Source of the DNA: a virus
Direction: 5' to 3' (one strand)
Virus record (IMG/VR): IMGVR_UViG_3300034106_001777
Location: 1-45,405 of that record
Length of the DNA stretch: 45,405 bases
The notes beneath the pieces were generated by a model. It was given only the letters and a program-made list of their open reading frames with translations. It made no database searches and was not told the DNA's origin. The first letter of the stretch is position 1. The number at the start of each line of letters is the position of its first letter. The translations under genes and the position numbers were made by a program. Shown here piece after piece: positions 37,307-44,255 of this stretch.

Positions 37307-37445
37307 GAAATTCCGCGAGCAGTGGGATGATGATTGGAATGACGATTCTGATGACAAGGATCGTGAACCTCAGAAACGTCGCGATCAGCGTCGAAAAAAG
37401 ACCGCTGAGAAATTTTCTCGATTTGATGAAAAGGCTGATGATTAA
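37290..37445 (+). CDS. small charged protein
   Basis: 51 residues with a highly mixed charge (REQWDDDWNDDSDDKDRE then KRRDQRRKKTAEKF). AGAGGAAC ribosome site; overlaps its neighbours by 17 bases and by one base (TAATG). Disordered, perhaps nucleic-acid associated. It appears to belong to the conserved T4-like string RNase H, DUF6433, this protein, HAD. Confidence 0.7.
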   Translation: MAKSFKKFREQWDDDWNDDSDDKDREPQKRRDQRRKKTAEKFSRFDEKADD

Positions 37446-38077
37446 TGTCTAAGGTGATACTATCTGACGTCGATGGTTGTATGGTTGTTTGGAAAAACGA
37501 ATTCAACAATTTCATGGAGAGACACGGTTTCGAAAACGTTGTCGAAAGAGATAATAATATTCATCCGTGGTTGTATCGCGACGACGTATATGAGATTGAA
37601 GATCTCTATGGTATCAGTAAACAGCAAGCTGACTTTATGGTCGATATGTTTAACGAGAGTATCCACCTAGGCCATCTACCTCCTCTGAAAGATGCGATTA
37701 AGTACATTCGAAAGCTACACGAAGAGCACGGATATGTATTCCATTGCATCACTGCCTGTGGTACTCATCATCGCGTACATGATCTTCGCCTCAAGAATCT
37801 TAACGATCTCTTTGGTTCTAATGTGATTAAACGGCTTGTATGTACAGAGTCAAGTAGGGCAAAGAGACCAATCCTTGAAGAGTACAAAGACTCTAGACTC
37901 TACTGGGTAGAGGATAAAGTATCGAATGCTATCATGGGGCACGAACTTGGCCTGCGATCAATTCTCATCAATCATTCATACAACCTAAATTACATTGAAC
38001 ATCCATTTGATGAACCTCAGTACCTAAGAGTAAATAATTGGAAACAAATCTACGATATCGTCGTAGACTCAGAGTAG
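37445..38077 (+). CDS. HAD-superfamily phosphatase (5'-nucleotidase-like)
   Basis: 210 residues. Nucleophile motif LSDVDGCMV (6-14), a helical cap region (VYEIEDLYGISKQQ, LPPLKDAIKYIRKL), motif II ITACGTHHRV and the acidic motif WVEDKVSNAIMG. Resembles phage HAD proteins annotated as 5'(3')-deoxyribonucleotidases; the substrate is unknown. Confidence 0.78.
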   Translation: MSKVILSDVDGCMVVWKNEFNNFMERHGFENVVERDNNIHPWLYRDDVYEIEDLYGISKQQADFMVDMFNESIHLGHLPPLKDAIKYIRKLHEEHGYVFHCITACGTHHRVHDLRLKNLNDLFGSNVIKRLVCTESSRAKRPILEEYKDSRLYWVEDKVSNAIMGHELGLRSILINHSYNLNYIEHPFDEPQYLRVNNWKQIYDIVVDSE

Positions 38078-38083
38078 TACAGG

Positions 38084-38091
38084 AATAAATA
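38084..38091 (+). promoter_or_regulatory. T4-type late promoter motif
   Basis: AATAAATA then C, 71 bases before the ATG at 38162, with a terminator hairpin (38119-38145) in between. Confidence 0.45.
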
Positions 38092-38118
38092 CAATTAAGC
38101 AGATCTATATCATGATGT

Positions 38119-38145
38119 GGCGATCTTGCGGGATCGCCCTTTGTT
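38119..38145 (+). terminator. rho-independent terminator
   Basis: GGCGATC (38119-38125), 6-base loop, GATCGCC (38132-38138), CTTTGTT. Ends the HAD transcript; sits inside the leader that starts at the late motif 38084. Confidence 0.75.
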
Positions 38146-38161
38146 ATTAACAGGAGACTAA

Positions 38162-38395
38162 ATGCCGGTATATAGCTTTAGAGATACTGAAACTAAAGAA
38201 GAATACGAAGCTACAATGCGATACTCTGAGCTTGATGAGTATCTAAAAAACAACTCCCACATAGTACAAATATTTACTCGATTCCCGGGGACAGTTGACT
38301 CGGTACGCATCGGCATTCGCAAGCCCGATGATAATTTTCGTGATGTGTTGAAAAAAGCAAAGGTTCATAAACATAACACAATCAATGACTTTTAA
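38162..38395 (+). CDS. conserved T4-like phage protein (FmdB-like, without zinc ribbon)
   Basis: 77 residues. MPVYSFRDTETKEEYEATM resembles the N-terminus of FmdB-type proteins but without Cys; the end RIGIRKPDDNFRDVLKKAK and KHNTINDF is a pattern I know from T4-like phages of marine hosts. Function unknown. GGAGAC ribosome site. Confidence 0.75.
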   Translation: MPVYSFRDTETKEEYEATMRYSELDEYLKNNSHIVQIFTRFPGTVDSVRIGIRKPDDNFRDVLKKAKVHKHNTINDF

Positions 38396-38411
38396 GTCAT
38401 AAGGAGGCCGC

Positions 38412-39161
38412 ATGGTAGTATCACGTCGTCTATCTCGAAAAGAAAAAAGAAGACATGAAAGAAATCTAGATAATATAGTGAACGTAGTTAATCAGAAGTT
38501 CACAATGAAAAAGATACAACCAATTACTTCAACTCAAGAGATGCTATTCGACGATTATAAACAAGGATACAACATAGCGGCCATCGGAACAGCAGGAACA
38601 GGTAAAACAATGTGTGCTCTCTATCTCGCGTTGAACGACGTGATGGAGACAAAGAACTACGAAAAGGTCATAGTCATTCGATCTGCGGTTCAGACTCGCG
38701 ATCAAGGATTTATGCCAGGTAGTCTTAAGGAAAAAATAGCATACTATGAGACGCCATATATAGATATAGTAAACGATTTGTTTGGAAGATCTGATGGCTA
38801 TAGCATTATGAAACAGCAAGGATGCATCGAATTCATGAGCTCTTCGTTTGTTCGTGGTCTTACTTTCGATAACTCAGTCATCGTAGTTGACGAATGCCAG
38901 AACATGACATACGAAGAAATAAGATCAATTATGACTCGTGTTGGCGAGTCTTCTAAGATTATTTTCTGTGGTGATACGAAGCAGGACGACCTTCGAAATT
39001 CTAAGAACCGATTGGATCGCTCTGGACTATCGAGCTTTATCAATGTGTTGAAAGAGATAAGAGAGTTTAAAACGATAGAATTCACAGTCGATGACATCGT
39101 AAGATCTGGTCTCGTGAAGTCGTTTATCCTCGCAGAAGAAAAAGTTTTAGACTACGCGTAA
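38412..39161 (+). CDS. phoH: PhoH-like ATPase
   Basis: 249 residues. Walker A GTAGTGKT (59-66), Walker B VIVVDECQNM, and the PhoH marks IRSAVQTRDQGFMPGSLKEK and IFCGDTKQDDL. A basic N-terminal extension (SRRLSRKEKRRHER) precedes the domain. PhoH is frequent in marine phages, including those with pstS, but its role is not settled (RNA-associated ATPase or Pho-regulon protein). No Pho box is visible near it, so a link to phosphate is by name and distant context only. Confidence 0.9.
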   Translation: MVVSRRLSRKEKRRHERNLDNIVNVVNQKFTMKKIQPITSTQEMLFDDYKQGYNIAAIGTAGTGKTMCALYLALNDVMETKNYEKVIVIRSAVQTRDQGFMPGSLKEKIAYYETPYIDIVNDLFGRSDGYSIMKQQGCIEFMSSSFVRGLTFDNSVIVVDECQNMTYEEIRSIMTRVGESSKIIFCGDTKQDDLRNSKNRLDRSGLSSFINVLKEIREFKTIEFTVDDIVRSGLVKSFILAEEKVLDYA

Positions 39162-39176
39162 AGAGGAGAATTACGT

Positions 39177-39482
39177 ATGCCAGCGGTTGCCGTCTGTACT
39201 GTTGATACGATCACCACCGGTCACGGTTGTGACGGCACCGCTCTCATACAAGGTTCTCTTCAGACAAAGGTTACGATAGGTGGAAAGAGAGTCGCTGTGC
39301 AAGGTGATGCAATTGCACCTCATACTATTAATGCGGGACCAGTTTGTGTCCCGCATTCTTCTGTTATCAATGCGGGTTCTTCAAAAGTAACGATAGCAGG
39401 AATACCGGTTGCGCGTGTAGGAGACTCGGCCGACGCTGGGTCTGTGGCAACTGGGTCAGGTAAAGTATCATGCGGAGGGTGA
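39177..39482 (+). CDS. PAAR-motif spike-tip protein
   Basis: 101 residues, Gly/Val/Ala/Thr-rich beta repeats with TTGHGCDG, TINAGPVCVPHSSVI and PVARVGDSADAGS. The His/Cys set should bind the metal at the tip of a cone, as in PAAR proteins that cap the VgrG/gp5 spike (T4 gp5.4). It points the tail needle during membrane puncture. Next to non-structural genes, as in some T4-like relatives. Strong AGAGGAGAA ribosome site. Confidence 0.88.
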   Translation: MPAVAVCTVDTITTGHGCDGTALIQGSLQTKVTIGGKRVAVQGDAIAPHTINAGPVCVPHSSVINAGSSKVTIAGIPVARVGDSADAGSVATGSGKVSCGG

Positions 39483-40154
39483 ATGTTTCAACACGTAGAT
39501 CATGGGTTGGTGCTTCCTGTTATCACTAGGAAGACTACCGAAAGTGGAAGAAAGTATTATACGCCAGAAGGCAATGCGTATCCGTCAATCACGACGGTTT
39601 TGTCTGTTATGGACAAAGATGGCCTAATCGAATGGCGTAAGAGAGTCGGCGAAGAAGAAGCGAACCGTATCTCTAAACAAGCCGCAGGGCGAGGTACCGC
39701 AGTACACAAGCTAGCCGAGGACTATCTCAATAACGAACCAGAATGGCAAAAAGATCATATGCCGGGGAACCTATTCTCGTTCAATCAGATCAAAAAGATA
39801 CTTGATGAAAGAGTAAACAATGTATGGTTCCAAGAAACCTTTCTATACAGCGATAGCCTAAAGTGCGCAGGTCAGACTGACTGTATAGCCGAGTTCGACG
39901 GCGAACTCTCTATCATAGATTTCAAAACATCAAGAAAAGAAAAGAAGAAGGAATGGATCCTTGGGTATTTCATTCAGGCTGCGTTCTATGCGGCTGCTTT
40001 CTACGAGATGACTGGCATACCTATCAAGCAAGCTGCCATAGTCATAATGGTTGACGACTCAGAGCCACAAGTCTTTAAAGTCAACACATACGATTACTTG
40101 CCAGAGTTCTTAAAGGTTCGAAAAAAGTACAAACTTCTTCATGAAAACGGTTGA
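39483..40154 (+). CDS. PD-(D/E)XK-type nuclease
   Basis: 223 residues, start just after the PAAR stop. GRGTAVHKLAEDYL gives the N-terminal Glu; CAGQTDCIAEFDGELSIIDFKTS contains the catalytic D-x-n-(D)xK core; GYFIQAAFYAAAF is the Q-containing helix of RecB/Cas4-like nucleases. Likely a 5'-3' or recombination exonuclease used in phage replication or host DNA breakdown. A promoter overlaps its stop codon. Confidence 0.82.
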   Translation: MFQHVDHGLVLPVITRKTTESGRKYYTPEGNAYPSITTVLSVMDKDGLIEWRKRVGEEEANRISKQAAGRGTAVHKLAEDYLNNEPEWQKDHMPGNLFSFNQIKKILDERVNNVWFQETFLYSDSLKCAGQTDCIAEFDGELSIIDFKTSRKEKKKEWILGYFIQAAFYAAAFYEMTGIPIKQAAIVIMVDDSEPQVFKVNTYDYLPEFLKVRKKYKLLHENG

Positions 40155-40179
40155 CATTCGTTCAGAATCAGTATAGACT
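40151..40179 (+). promoter_or_regulatory. sigma70-like promoter of the repeated family
   Basis: TTGACA (40151-40156), spacer TTCGTTCAGAATCAGTA, TAGACT (40174-40179). The right inverted-repeat arm is degenerate. It starts in the stop codon of the nuclease gene. Confidence 0.78.
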
Positions 40180-40206
40180 GTTCTATATCAAACGAAAGGA
40201 TACACC

Positions 40207-40437
40207 ATGTACGTCGCCGAACTCGACATCTCCGCCGAAGCCTCGCAAGAATCCATTCATCAGTTCGCAACCGAACACGGCTGCACCGCTCTTCTTATCA
40301 TGGAATACGGCCCTGCCGGCGGTAACCCTCTCTATCAGTTCTCGTCTAACAGTCAAGACTGCCTCGAGGAACTCGTCTCTCAAGTACTAGGTGACATCGA
40401 CTATCAACATATCCTCGACGCAATCCGAGAAATCTAA
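40207..40437 (+). CDS. small early protein of unknown function
   Basis: 76 residues, acidic: VAELDISAEASQESIHQFA, LLIMEYGPAGGNPLY and LEELVSQVLGDIDYQHI. High GC and host-like codons. The alternative frame from 40151 through this region is rejected because this one has AAAGGA upstream and its own promoter. No family recognised. Confidence 0.7.
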   Translation: MYVAELDISAEASQESIHQFATEHGCTALLIMEYGPAGGNPLYQFSSNSQDCLEELVSQVLGDIDYQHILDAIREI

Positions 40438-40444
40438 AAAGTAG

Positions 40445-40473
40445 TTGACATTCGTTTAGAATCAGTGTATTCT
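40445..40473 (+). promoter_or_regulatory. repeated early promoter with inverted repeat over the -10
   Basis: TTGACA (40445-40450), spacer TTCGTTTAGAATCAGTG, TATTCT (40468-40473). TTAGAAT/ATTCTAA at 40456-40475. Leader identical to the copy at 24353 as far as GGAAC. Confidence 0.88.
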
Positions 40474-40502
40474 AATAATGTAAGGAACGAAAGGAACCTC
40501 CT

Positions 40503-40862
40503 ATGAAATTCTCCAAGTTTGACCGTACCAATCTGAATGCTCTTCGTGCCGAGATGGCCGTTCTTCTGAATAAGTACGGCGTTGACTCGAACCTTGAGTT
40601 TGAAGTCGGCAATATGAAGTTCAGCGCGAACGAAGTTGAGATTAAAGTCAAAGCGAAGGTCAAAGGTGCAAAGACTCTCACCAATGTGATCCTTGAGTCT
40701 CGTGTAGCTGCTCTCGGCATCAAGCTGAAGAATAAAGCAGGTGACGAGCTCGTTGACTATAACACTCGCGCCCCGAAGATGCCGTTCGTCTATCGTAACG
40801 CTGCAGACGGTAAGCTCTATAAGTGCACCGAAATGATGACTAAGATCCGCTTCGCAGCTTAA
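40503..40862 (+). CDS. early protein of unknown function
   Basis: 119 residues, very basic. FSKFDRTNLNALRAEMAVLL is a helical start; LEFEVGNMKFSANEVEIKVK looks like a beta hairpin repeat; the second half is Lys-rich. Strong promoter and host-like codons indicate high early expression. The charge suggests nucleic-acid or RNA-polymerase binding (inference). No family recognised. Confidence 0.7.
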   Translation: MKFSKFDRTNLNALRAEMAVLLNKYGVDSNLEFEVGNMKFSANEVEIKVKAKVKGAKTLTNVILESRVAALGIKLKNKAGDELVDYNTRAPKMPFVYRNAADGKLYKCTEMMTKIRFAA

Positions 40863-40876
40863 TCGAAAGAAACATC

Positions 40877-41077
40877 ATGAAATACGCAATCGTTCTCTTT
40901 GCTTTGACTATGTCGGCTTGCTCTTCGATGGACCCCGAGCTGAAAGCTCATCTTGAAGCCGAAGCTGACTTTGCTCGCCATCAGTATCATACTCAGCAAG
41001 CTCATGAAAAGGATTACGATCCTGAATATGTAGACGACTGCTACTATCACGAAGAACTCGTCTGTGAATTCGAATGA
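40877..41077 (+). CDS. small lipoprotein
   Basis: 66 residues. Signal peptide with lipobox MSACSS (Cys15), then an acidic, His-rich mature part (HRQY-like, EADFARHQYHTQQ, YDPEYVDDCYYHEELVCEF). Lipid anchored, function unknown; superinfection exclusion is a typical role for such early lipoproteins but is not shown here. ATGA overlap with the next gene. Confidence 0.72.
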   Translation: MKYAIVLFALTMSACSSMDPELKAHLEAEADFARHQYHTQQAHEKDYDPEYVDDCYYHEELVCEFE

Positions 41078-41277
41078 CGCTGTTTCAGTCTAAGTCAATC
41101 AATACGAATGGACACCAGTTCATTGGATATGTCTGGAAGTTTCGTGGATGCCAAGTAGAGATGCATGCGAATGGCTTTTCTTGTAACTGCAAGAAGCGCC
41201 ACTTTGCAAAGTGCAATCACGTAAAGAGCGTAGAACTTGGCATTCTAGGTGTAAATCAGATTAAGTATAAACTATAG
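41074..41277 (+). CDS. SWIM-type zinc-finger protein
   Basis: 67 residues. CNCKKRHFAKCNH fits the SWIM pattern CxCx(n)CxH, preceded by a beta-rich half (QFIGYVWKFRGCQVEMHANG). SWIM fingers bind DNA or proteins and are often part of recombination or helicase partners; here the finger is a free small protein. AATGA overlap with the lipoprotein gene. Confidence 0.72.
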   Translation: MTLFQSKSINTNGHQFIGYVWKFRGCQVEMHANGFSCNCKKRHFAKCNHVKSVELGILGVNQIKYKL

Positions 41278-41287
41278 AGGAAATCCT

Positions 41288-41484
41288 ATGTTCACGACTA
41301 TTGTTGCATGGATCGCATTTGTTGTTGGATCTTTTTTATCTTCATTGCGCTATTGGACAGCATTTTTCAGTTTACAGTAAGTGACTTTCAGCGTAGAATG
41401 AAAATACGTAAGCATTATTTCACTGGGCGGATGGGGTTCATTCTCATTGCCTGGTTCTTGTCAGGAATGCATCTTTTTGGATAA
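41288..41484 (+). CDS. two-helix membrane protein with probable -1 frameshift
   Basis: Frame 0 encodes 30 residues (MFTTIVAWIAFVVGSFLSS...) and stops at 41378-41380. At TTTTTTA (41332-41338), in slippery phase T_TTT_TTA, a -1 shift continues for 48 residues to the stop at 41482-41484, giving about 65 residues: a first helix joined smoothly to IFIALLDSIFQF, a basic loop, a second helix FILIAWFLSGMHLFG. The joined product has the shape of common two-helix phage membrane proteins, and no other gene occupies 41381-41490. A programmed shift or a one-T deletion (sequence error or mutation) explains it equally. AGAGGAAA ribosome site. Confidence 0.62.
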
Positions 41485-41490
41485 ATCATC

Positions 41491-42048
41491 ATGAATCTTT
41501 TTATTTTGGATAAAGACCCAGTTGTCGCAGCGCAACTGCAGTGTGATAAGCACGTAGTCAAAATGATCGTGGAGTCGGCACAGATGTTGTCGACTGCGCA
41601 TCGTATGCTTGATGGTGTTCTTAAACGTGCGCCATCGAAGTCGGGTAAGACGATGTCAAAGCATTGGACTCTTCCTGATGAGCGCGAACATATTCTATAC
41701 AAAGCAGTTCACATGGCGCACCCTTGTACCGTATGGACTACTCAGTCGAATAACAACTACACTTGGCACTGGGTTCACTTCGCTGCTCTCTGCGACGAGT
41801 ACACCTATCGTTATGGCAAGGTTCATTCGACTGACAAACTTCTTCGCGAAAAGCTGAAGGAACTACCACGAAACATTCCTATCGGATATCTAACTCAGCA
41901 GCCGCTCGCAATGAAAGCTAATCCTGAGTGCATGTTCCCTAACGATCCTGTTCGTTCTTATCGAGAGTTCTATCAGACGAAACAAGCAAGGTTCAAAATG
42001 GTGTGGACTAAACGTGATATCCCTGAGTGGTTTAAAGTAGCAGCTTAA
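41491..42048 (+). CDS. conserved phage protein of unknown function
   Basis: 185 residues. Sequence FILDKDPVVAAQLQCDKHVVKM, ESAQMLSTAHRMLDG, YKAVHMAHPCTVWTTQSNNNY and CDEYTYRYGKVH are hallmarks of a protein I know across many phage types. His and Cys residues are regularly spaced and may bind metal. No activity known. Ends one base inside the next gene. Confidence 0.75.
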   Translation: MNLFILDKDPVVAAQLQCDKHVVKMIVESAQMLSTAHRMLDGVLKRAPSKSGKTMSKHWTLPDEREHILYKAVHMAHPCTVWTTQSNNNYTWHWVHFAALCDEYTYRYGKVHSTDKLLREKLKELPRNIPIGYLTQQPLAMKANPECMFPNDPVRSYREFYQTKQARFKMVWTKRDIPEWFKVAA

Positions 42049-42347
42049 TGAGATACGCGATTGCAGAAGAAGATCTAGGTTTCTTTCTGGGCGCGTTCCA
42101 GAAGTATGGAATCTTTGCTAAGAATGATGTCATAGGTCTCTCAAAGGCAATCGCATTTGATACCGAGGATGAAGCGAATCTATACATCGACGATTTTCTC
42201 GGACGAGATCGTGGAGTCTGGAAAGTAATTCCGGTCGACACGAAAGACGAATACGTTAGTGTCGTATACCTAGTGAAGAATGGTTATGGAAAGTATACTC
42301 ATAAGATGATTGATTTCATTCCTATGACTTCTACAACTATGCACTAA
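42048..42347 (+). CDS. small protein of unknown function
   Basis: 99 residues: EEDLGFFLGAFQKYGIFA helix, LSKAIAFDTEDEANLYIDDF, then YGKYTHKMIDF. Alpha/beta, soluble. TAATG overlap with its predecessor. Followed by 80 bases holding the strong promoter for the DUF932 gene. Confidence 0.65.
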   Translation: MRYAIAEEDLGFFLGAFQKYGIFAKNDVIGLSKAIAFDTEDEANLYIDDFLGRDRGVWKVIPVDTKDEYVSVVYLVKNGYGKYTHKMIDFIPMTSTTMH

Positions 42348-42363
42348 TTTTTTCATTTAATGG

Positions 42364-42392
42364 TTGACATTCGTTTAGAATCAGTGTATTCT
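42364..42392 (+). promoter_or_regulatory. repeated early promoter with inverted repeat over the -10
   Basis: TTGACA (42364-42369), spacer TTCGTTTAGAATCAGTG, TATTCT (42387-42392). TTAGAAT/ATTCTAA at 42375-42394. The leader diverges after AAGGAACA. Confidence 0.88.
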
Positions 42393-42428
42393 AATAATGT
42401 AAGGAACACAAACTGAAAGGTCTACAGA

Positions 42429-43385
42429 ATGGCTCACATGATTGAAATGATCGACGGCGTTGCCCAGATGGCTTACCGCTCGTCGAAAGGCAAACCTTGG
42501 CATGGCCTTGGTACTCCGGTTGGCGACGATATGACTCCTGCCGAAATGATGAAGGCCGCTGGCCTTGATTGGAATGTTCAGAAGGTTGACTCCTTCGTCG
42601 AATTCAACGGCAAGCGCATTCCGACCGGTCAGCAGTCGCTCATTCGCGAAACTGACGGTAAGATCCTGACTCAGGTCGGTCCTGGTTGGAATCCGGTTCA
42701 GAACGAAGAAGCCTTTAACTTCTTCACCGACTTTGTTTCCAAAGGCGACATGGTGATGGACACCGCTGGTTCGCTCCGCGACGGTCGTATCGTCTGGGCT
42801 CTTGCAGATGTTCGTGACGGTTTCACTCTGTTCGGTGGCGATGAAGTGAAGGGTTACTTGCTCTTCTCCAACCCGCACCAGTACGGTAAGTCGATCGACG
42901 TTCGTTTCGTACTTGAGCGCGTTGTCTGCAACAACACTCTGACTGTTGCTCTGGCTGAGAGCGGTCAGGCTGCTGTTCGTGTCAACCACCGTTCGGTCTT
43001 CGACGCTGAGCGCGTGAAAGAACTGCTCGGCATCTCGCACCGTAAGGTCGAAACCTTCAAATCGGCTGCTGAACTGCTTGGTTCGAAGCAGTACGGTCAG
43101 AAAGATCTGGAAAAGTACTTCGGTAAGATCTTCGGTGAGTCGACGAAGGAAGGTAAGCTTCTGTCGCCGACCGCTGAACGTGCCCTCGAAGTCGTCGAGA
43201 CTCAGCCCGGCGCAGAGTTCAAGAAGGGTTCGTTCTGGCAGATGTTCAACGCAGTTACCTACCTGACTGACCATGAACTCGGCCGTTCGAACGACACTCG
43301 TCTTTCGTCGGCTTGGTTCGGTGCCAACGCAAAGCGCAAGGTTGACGCTCTAAACCTGGCAGTAGAAATGGCAGAGGCTGCGTGA
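42429..43385 (+). CDS. DUF932 phage/plasmid protein
   Basis: 318 residues. The family start is plain: KPWHGLGTPVGDDMTPAEMM, then ILTQVGPGWNPVQNEEAFNF, YLLFSNPHQYGKSIDVRFV, RVVCNNTLTVAL and FNAVTYLTDH. DUF932 proteins occur on plasmids and phages, and no activity is established. Strong promoter, higher GC than average and host-like codons point to heavy early expression. The last codons and stop lie in the terminator hairpin at 43373. Confidence 0.92.
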   Translation: MAHMIEMIDGVAQMAYRSSKGKPWHGLGTPVGDDMTPAEMMKAAGLDWNVQKVDSFVEFNGKRIPTGQQSLIRETDGKILTQVGPGWNPVQNEEAFNFFTDFVSKGDMVMDTAGSLRDGRIVWALADVRDGFTLFGGDEVKGYLLFSNPHQYGKSIDVRFVLERVVCNNTLTVALAESGQAAVRVNHRSVFDAERVKELLGISHRKVETFKSAAELLGSKQYGQKDLEKYFGKIFGESTKEGKLLSPTAERALEVVETQPGAEFKKGSFWQMFNAVTYLTDHELGRSNDTRLSSAWFGANAKRKVDALNLAVEMAEAA

Positions 43386-43403
43386 GCAGCCTCTCTTTAC
43401 TTT
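43373..43403 (+). terminator. terminator overlapping the DUF932 stop codon
   Basis: AGAGGCTGC (43373-43381), GTGA tetraloop, GCAGCCTCT (43386-43394), CTTTACTTT. A 9-bp stem with the TGA stop (43383-43385) in the loop, so a translating ribosome would block its folding. Confidence 0.82.
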
Positions 43404-43415
43404 AGAAAGAGTACT

Positions 43416-43835
43416 ATGAATAAGATCCTTAACGAACCGGTTCTATTTAACCGAGAACAGATCGCAAAGATCGAAGATCTGAAGCGAGCAAGATATGTAT
43501 GCGCAACCGAAAGAGACGATAAGACTATCGAGATATTCTACTCAGAGGATGCGCATGTTGCTGGCGGACGATACTTTGGCCTATACTTTAGCAGTCTAGA
43601 TAATCAACTCTATATTACTAACGGCGGATTCGTTGAAGATCAAGAGATCTCTGCCGTGATCGCTGATGACGGCGAGATTGTATATAGTAGGTTTCGACAC
43701 GACTATCGATCCTCATCCGATGGTTCTGTTTTCATTGACGGCGGTCGATCCTATACAAGAGTTAGCTTGGTTGATGAATCTCGATATGCAACACTTATCG
43801 TAAAAGAGGGAGTTCTACAGGTAAAGAATGTCTGA
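43416..43835 (+). CDS. phage protein of unknown function
   Basis: 139 residues, beta-rich: GRYFGLYFSSLDNQLYITNG, AVIADDGEIVYSRFRHDY and GSVFIDGGRSYTRVSL. No motif. Follows the DUF932 terminator by about 12 bases, without a visible promoter, so it may rely on read-through. Confidence 0.65.
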   Translation: MNKILNEPVLFNREQIAKIEDLKRARYVCATERDDKTIEIFYSEDAHVAGGRYFGLYFSSLDNQLYITNGGFVEDQEISAVIADDGEIVYSRFRHDYRSSSDGSVFIDGGRSYTRVSLVDESRYATLIVKEGVLQVKNV

Positions 43836-44013
43836 CTTTAAGATCTCAGACTATGACTATATTGGAAGCTCGATTGGAAATGCGTTTTTCAGTGGAGTTT
43901 CCTTTGAACAACTTTGGGATTGTGTATCACTGTCCCAAACAAGAGAAGAATTGGATGCCGCAGTTACTGCAACCATTCGATTGAATGAATTAACAAAAGG
44001 AGAAGAGATATGA
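43828..44013 (+). CDS. small acidic protein of unknown function
   Basis: 61 residues, acidic, helical at the C-terminus (REELDAAVTATIRLNEL). Overlaps neighbours by 8 and 4 bases. No family recognised. Confidence 0.6.
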   Translation: MSDFKISDYDYIGSSIGNAFFSGVSFEQLWDCVSLSQTREELDAAVTATIRLNELTKGEEI

Positions 44014-44255
44014 ACGATGCATATAACGTAACCGCCGATGAACTTCGTCAGTTCATCGAACGCTACGAACAGCTTGAGTCAGAAAAGAAAGACGTCACAA
44101 ATTCTCAAAAGGAATTGATGGCAGAAGCTAAGGGTCGTGGATACGACACGAAAGTCATGAAGAAGATCATCGCCATTCGTAAACGTAAAGCAGATGCAAT
44201 CGCCGAAGAAGAAGCAGTTCTTGAGATGTACAAAGCTGCATTGGGTATGATCTAA
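44010..44255 (+). CDS. GapR-like nucleoid-associated protein (DUF2312)
   Basis: 81 residues, close to the length of Caulobacter GapR (89). ADELRQFIERYEQLESEKKD, then ELMAEAKGRGYDTKVMKKII and IAIRKRK match the DUF2312 family closely; the end EEEAVLEMYKAALGM is the typical tail. GapR clamps around overtwisted DNA ahead of polymerases and aids topoisomerases; it is almost confined to alphaproteobacteria and their phages. AAAGGAGAAG ribosome site; shares the last base with the methyltransferase gene. Confidence 0.88.
   Translation: MNDAYNVTADELRQFIERYEQLESEKKDVTNSQKELMAEAKGRGYDTKVMKKIIAIRKRKADAIAEEEAVLEMYKAALGMI

Noticed and set aside
24341-42394. Repeated blocks as a CRISPR-like or IS-related array
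   Set aside because: The copies are isolated, each sits directly before a gene and contains -35/-10 elements; there are no spacers and no transposase.
42381-43274. 297-codon open frame on the reverse strand
   Set aside because: Exactly opposite the DUF932 gene; the product is low-complexity Leu/Thr/Val-rich sequence, it has no ribosome site, and the + strand gene has promoter, leader and family motifs.
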